Shown piece after piece: positions 15,571 to 18,660 of a stretch of 18,660 nucleotides of DNA. Where the stretch lies: positions 1-18,660 of the forward strand of contig LNZQ01000045.1 in the NCBI GenBank assembly GCA_002007315.1, written 5' to 3'. The translations under genes and the position numbers were made by a program. The notes beneath the pieces are model-generated. The model was not told where the DNA came from, searched no databases, and saw nothing but the letters and a program-made list of their open reading frames with translations. Each line of letters starts with the position of its first letter. Positions within the stretch are counted from its first letter, which is position 1. The stretch comes from Epulopiscium sp. Nele67-Bin004 (GTDB lineage Bacteria > Bacillota_A > Clostridia > Lachnospirales > Cellulosilyticaceae).

Positions 15571-16443
15571 ATGCAAACCACAAGAAGATTTCCAAGAACA
15601 ACACAGGCATATAACATTTACAGTATGTTCAAGTGTCCAAAAACAAACACAAGCCAAGTTCACAACATTGAAGAAATTCACACAACTGCACACACATTGG
15701 AAGAAGTGTGTAGCCTTATTATCAGTCACAAAACAAGTCGTGTAAGTATTCAAGGCGATAGTACAATCGTGCTTACAAAGATTAACCAAGACACAAAACT
15801 TACAGCCGAGGTTATCCAAATCACAATGAACAATCCTAGAGAACTGCAACGCACATTAGAGATTAAAGATTTAACATCTCTTTTTTTTGCAGAGTACTTA
15901 TACAAATGTGACCGCACCATCATAGATATGAACATAGAGCTTGCAAAAGCCTATAGCGTTTATCAGACCAACGAAGACGATAAAGCAATTCTACAACTTT
16001 TAGGAATATGGTCACTAGAAGAATTAGAAAATCTTTCACTTCTTAGAAACCTAGTTGTGTTTCTAAAGCCAATAGATGCATTACGAATTAAACAACTATG
16101 GGACTTTAGCAACTACATGAAAGAGTGGTCAATGAAACAACCTCCGATAATCCACAATTATACAAGGTTAAATTATATCGAACAGTTTCAATCTCGCCCA
16201 GAGCAGATATATAAAATAAGATCAACAAATTTTTATAAATATTATTTGCACATCGCAGAACACGGTATTCAAAATATCTTAGACCATAAACGTAAAGTAT
16301 ATTCACTACTTGCAGAGTTTGTAGAAACAGCACTAACAATATATAGCGAACCAGAATTTCAAAACTTAACAAGACAATACTTAGCAAGCGAAGCAAGAGA
16401 AGTAGAAAATACACTAAATCGTTTATCAGGTTTCGATAATTAA
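15571..16443 (+). CDS. Unrecognised 290-aa protein between rpn genes
   Basis: I do not recognise this protein. It looks soluble, with no signal peptide or membrane segment, and is mostly helical. The first ~95 residues are mixed and Thr-rich (HTTAHTLEEV, TSRVSIQGDSTIVLTKI). From about residue 110 on it is helical and rich in Leu, Glu and aromatic residues (LLGIWSLEELENLSLLRNL near 143-161; TNFYKYYLHIAEHGIQNILD near 219-238). ATG 15571 has AAAAGGGA upstream. It has its own promoter and terminator and sits between rpn copy 1 and the rpn array; whether it works with them is unknown. Its A/C-rich, G-poor coding strand resembles the 183-aa gene and the chemoreceptor, not the rpn genes beside it. 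Confidence 0.7.
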   Translation: MQTTRRFPRTTQAYNIYSMFKCPKTNTSQVHNIEEIHTTAHTLEEVCSLIISHKTSRVSIQGDSTIVLTKINQDTKLTAEVIQITMNNPRELQRTLEIKDLTSLFFAEYLYKCDRTIIDMNIELAKAYSVYQTNEDDKAILQLLGIWSLEELENLSLLRNLVVFLKPIDALRIKQLWDFSNYMKEWSMKQPPIIHNYTRLNYIEQFQSRPEQIYKIRSTNFYKYYLHIAEHGIQNILDHKRKVYSLLAEFVETALTIYSEPEFQNLTRQYLASEAREVENTLNRLSGFDN

Positions 16444-16452
16444 GCCTTACAA

Positions 16453-16491
16453 AAGTTCTCATAGGCAATATAAGCTTATGAGGCTTTTTTT
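16453..16491 (+). terminator. Terminator after the 290-aa gene (hairpin repeated from 15276)
   Basis: A stem of about 10 pairs (16453-16463 with 16477-16486, one bulged T), 13-base loop GGCAATATAAGCT, then a T run to 16491. It shares CTCATAGGC, ATATAAG and TTATGAG with the terminator at 15276. Confidence 0.85.
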
Positions 16492-16507
16492 GCATGCTAC
16501 AAACAGC

Positions 16508-16536
16508 TTGACAATCAAAATATTTTCCCTTATATT
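16508..16536 (+). promoter_or_regulatory. Sigma-A promoter of the rpn array
   Basis: TTGACA (16508-16513), 17-base spacer, TATATT (16531-16536), 32 bases before rpn copy 2. As no promoter or terminator is seen between copies 2, 3 and 4, all three are probably on this one transcript. Confidence 0.8.
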
Positions 16537-16568
16537 AAAAATAAAAACAGCGGATAAGGGGAGCACAG

Positions 16569-17438
16569 ATGCAAAAATTAATCAGGTTCGACTGGGCTAT
16601 AAAAACAGTGTTACGTAAAAAAGATAACTTCGATATATTGGAGGCGTTTATATCAGACTTAACAGGTATAGACGTTAAAATCCAAGAGATACTTGAAAGT
16701 GAGAGCAATCAGCAGGAGGCACATGATAAATTTAATAGAGTTGATATTTTGGTTAGAGATAAAAATGACAACAGGTATATAATCGAGATACAAAACAACG
16801 AGGAAAAAGATTACTTAAAAAGAATGTTGTATGGGACAAGTAAAAACATAGTAGAAAACATAAGTTTAGGTGAAAAATACGAAAATATCGTAAAAGTTAT
16901 ATCTATAAATATACTGTATTTTGAGCTGGGCAAAGGGGAAGATAGCGTTTATCACGGTAAAACTGAATTTGTTGGAATGCAAACAAAAACTAAGCTTAAC
17001 GAAAATAGCCAAATAATGCTTGCAACATATGAGCCATATCATGAATATGACCCAAAAGTGTTCCCAGAGTATTATATAATTATGCCAAATAGATTCACAG
17101 GTGAAACAAAAGATAAATTTGATGAATGGTTATATTTATTAAAAAATAGCGAAATCGCAAGCACAGCGAAATCAACAGTGATGAATAGAATTGATGAGCA
17201 ACTAAATGTGCTAAAGATGAGTAAAGAAGAAAGAAAAACGTATGAAAGGTTTGTGGAAAACCAAGTAATACAAGAAACACAAATGGAAACTGCAGAAGCT
17301 AAAGGGCGAAAAGAAGGTAGAAAAGAAGAAAAAATTGAAATAGCAACGGCATTGTTAGATATTTTAGACGATGAAACTATTGCAATTAAAACTGGACTTT
17401 CTATTGAAGAAGTGGCAGGTTTACGCCAACAAGTGTAA
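16569..17438 (+). CDS. Rpn-family PD-(D/E)XK nuclease, copy 2
   Basis: A 289-aa Rpn/TIGR01784-type protein with all expected blocks: RFDWAIKTVLRKKDNFDILE opening; LESESNQ near 42-48; catalytic Asp59 (NRVDIL) and Glu73-x-Gln75; the YLKRMLYGTSKNIVENIS block near 82-99; YHGKTEFVG near 128; FPEYYIIMPNRF and KFDEWLYLLKNSEI in the middle; a Lys/Arg/Glu-rich stretch with the short repeat GRKEGRKEEK; and the tail LSIEEVAGLRQQV. It is the most family-like copy here and probably functional. In E. coli, Rpn proteins promote RecA-independent DNA transfer and can be toxic nucleases. ATG 16569 has AAGGGGAG upstream. Copy 3 starts 19 bases after its stop. Confidence 0.9.
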   Translation: MQKLIRFDWAIKTVLRKKDNFDILEAFISDLTGIDVKIQEILESESNQQEAHDKFNRVDILVRDKNDNRYIIEIQNNEEKDYLKRMLYGTSKNIVENISLGEKYENIVKVISINILYFELGKGEDSVYHGKTEFVGMQTKTKLNENSQIMLATYEPYHEYDPKVFPEYYIIMPNRFTGETKDKFDEWLYLLKNSEIASTAKSTVMNRIDEQLNVLKMSKEERKTYERFVENQVIQETQMETAEAKGRKEGRKEEKIEIATALLDILDDETIAIKTGLSIEEVAGLRQQV

Positions 17439-17551
17439 AATGATAAGGGGTGTACAGATGCAAAAATTAATCAGGTTCGATTGGGCTATAAAAACAGTGT
17501 TACGCAAAAAAGATAACTTCGATATATTGGAGGCGTTTATATCAGACTTAA
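17337..17551 (+). repeat. Junction repeat, unit 1 (end of copy 2 to start of copy 3)
   Basis: This 215-base block (last ~34 codons, 19-base spacer, first 31 codons) recurs without gaps at 18214-18428, offset 877 bases. I count 7 differences by eye (about 97% identity), far above the similarity of the gene middles. Confidence 0.85.
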
Positions 17552-18315
17552 TTAATAAAGAAGTAAAAATTTTAGAACTACTTGAAAGTGAGAGCAATCA
17601 AGATACAAGTACAGATAAATTTAATCGTGTAGATATACTAGTAAAAGATGTTGACAACAATAGATATATAATTGAAGTTCAAAATAGTGAAGAAAAAGAT
17701 TATCTGCAAAGAATGTTATATGGTACATCAAAAAATATAGTAGAAAATATCAGCATTGGTAAAAGTTATGACAACATATTAAAGGTTATTTCTATAAATA
17801 TTGTTTATTTTGAATTGGGAACAGGTATAGACACGGTGTATCACGGTGAAATGCAATTTATAGGACTAAATACAAAGACTCTACTCAACGACGGAAAGCA
17901 ACTGTGTATATCAACTTTTAATTCACCAGATGAATATGATGTTAAAATTTTTCCTGAATATTATATCATATTACCTAATCGTTTCAGCGGGACGACTAAA
18001 ACCAAATTTGACGAGTGGTTGTATTTATTAAAAAATAGCCAAGTAAGTTCTAATTCCACCTCGGATATAATGAATAAAATTGAGGTGCAATTAGATATTT
18101 TGAATATGCAAGAAGCTGAAAGAAAGTCATATGAAAGGTTTATAGAAAGCCAAGTCATATACAATTCGCACATTAAGTCGGCTGAGAAAAATGGGGAAAG
18201 TCGCAAAACTTTAGAAATAGCAACAGCATTGTTAGATGTTTTAGACGATGAAACTATTGCAATTAAAACTGGACTTTCTATTGAAAAAGTGGCAGGTTTA
18301 CGCCAGCAGGTGTAA
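17458..18315 (+). CDS. Rpn-family PD-(D/E)XK nuclease, copy 3 (divergent middle)
   Basis: A 285-aa Rpn paralogue with the same catalytic set (Asp59, Glu73-x-Gln75 as IIEVQN) and RMLYGTSKNIVENIS block, so probably intact. Its first 31 codons differ from copy 2 by only two silent bases, and its last ~34 codons are nearly the same, but the rest is clearly divergent (for example LINKEVKILELLESES against LTGIDVKIQEILESES, and QLCISTFNSPDEYD against IMLATYEPYHEYD). ATG 17458 is chosen because it matches the other copies and follows AAGGGG; a longer frame opening at 17371 runs through the end of copy 2 and is not credible. The lack of promoter and terminator in the 19-base gaps on both sides indicates co-transcription. 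Confidence 0.9.
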   Translation: MQKLIRFDWAIKTVLRKKDNFDILEAFISDLINKEVKILELLESESNQDTSTDKFNRVDILVKDVDNNRYIIEVQNSEEKDYLQRMLYGTSKNIVENISIGKSYDNILKVISINIVYFELGTGIDTVYHGEMQFIGLNTKTLLNDGKQLCISTFNSPDEYDVKIFPEYYIILPNRFSGTTKTKFDEWLYLLKNSQVSSNSTSDIMNKIEVQLDILNMQEAERKSYERFIESQVIYNSHIKSAEKNGESRKTLEIATALLDVLDDETIAIKTGLSIEKVAGLRQQV

Positions 18316-18428
18316 AATGATAAGGGGTGTACAGATGCAAAAATTAATCAGGTTTGATTGGGCTATAAAAACAGTGTTACGTAAAAAAGATAACTTCGAT
18401 ATATTGGAGGCGTTTATATCAGACTTAA
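18214..18428 (+). repeat. Junction repeat, unit 2 (end of copy 3 to start of copy 4)
   Basis: Second occurrence of the 215-base junction block at 17337-17551. The 19-base intergenic spacer with AAGGGG ribosome site is identical in both. Confidence 0.85.
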
Positions 18429-18660
18429 CAGGTATAGATGTTAAAATCCAAGAAATACTTGAAAGTGAGAGCAATCAGCAGGAGGCACACGATAAATTTA
18501 ATAGAGTTGATATTTTGGTTAGAGATAAAAATGACAACAGGTATATAATCGAGATACAAAACAACGAGGAAAAAGATTACTTAAAAAGAATGTTATATGG
18601 GACAAGTAAAAACATAGTAGAAAACATAAGTTTAGGTGAAAAATACGAAAATATCGTAAA
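18335..18660 (+). CDS. Rpn-family PD-(D/E)XK nuclease, copy 4 (3' end cut off)
   Basis: The first 108 codons of a fourth Rpn gene, running off the window. The encoded part is identical in amino acids to copy 2, including Asp59, Glu73 and Gln75, with only a handful of silent base differences (for example TTT/GAT for TTC/GAC near the start, CAC for CAT, TTA for TTG). It therefore copies unit 2 and not its neighbour, unit 3. The array may extend further downstream. Confidence 0.88.
   Translation, partial: MQKLIRFDWAIKTVLRKKDNFDILEAFISDLTGIDVKIQEILESESNQQEAHDKFNRVDILVRDKNDNRYIIEIQNNEEKDYLKRMLYGTSKNIVENISLGEKYENIV

Noticed and set aside
17371..17457. Longer start for rpn copy 3
   Set aside because: The extension reads the end of copy 2 in another frame and has no counterpart in copies 1, 2 or 4.
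17337..18428. CRISPR-like repetition
   Set aside because: The repeats are 215 bases long, fall in coding ends, and are separated by whole genes, not by short unique spacers.
14422..18660. Calling the rpn genes an insertion sequence or transposon
   Set aside because: Although the family is often labelled putative transposase, I see no terminal inverted repeats, target-site duplications or DDE-type catalytic domain; each gene has its own normal start, ribosome site and, for the outer copies, promoter.

Overview
The window comes from an AT-rich, low-GC Gram-positive bacterium. Class Clostridia is most likely: the start of the window carries a flagellar/chemotaxis operon in the order flhB-flhA-flhF-flhG-cheB-cheA-cheW-cheC-cheD-sigD, which is the order known from the Bacillus subtilis fla/che operon. 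Purine-rich Shine-Dalgarno sites, GTG and TTG starts, and TTGACA/TATAAT promoters fit the same group. Genus and species cannot be fixed from sequence alone.

Bases 2-10827 form one dense plus-strand operon, entered in the middle of flhB. It covers late export-gate genes (flhB, flhA), flagellar placement (flhF, flhG), the chemotaxis signalling core (cheB, cheA, cheW), adaptation (cheC, cheD), and the motility sigma factor sigD. Two small membrane-anchored genes follow: one with a C-terminal helix-turn-helix-like part (SwrB/YlxL position) and one with a Glu/Pro-rich stalk and a small MltG/YceG-like C-terminal domain. A strong hairpin at 10837-10878 closes the operon. The main oddity here is a CheB that consists only of the methylesterase domain, with no receiver.

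Bases 10880-16490 are an accessory stretch of singly transcribed genes, each with its own promoter and terminator: an unrecognised 183-aa protein, a decayed region with two promoter candidates (one SigD-like), a 657-aa chemoreceptor with a Cache domain that matches the amino-acid-sensing residue pattern, the first Rpn-type PD-(D/E)XK nuclease, and an unrecognised 290-aa protein. The two unknown genes and the chemoreceptor are very rich in A and C and poor in G on the coding strand, unlike the fla/che and rpn genes.

Bases 16500-18660 (window end) hold a head-to-tail array of three further rpn genes behind one promoter. The 3' end of each gene, a 19-base spacer and the 5' end of the next gene are almost identical between units (about 97% over 215 bases), while the gene middles differ. 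This looks like an expanding or recombining paralogue array. It is the best candidate for an unusual system, because Rpn proteins elsewhere act as recombination-promoting nucleases and some as phage-defence toxins. The array continues past the window edge. No tRNA, rRNA, CRISPR array or recognisable insertion sequence was found.
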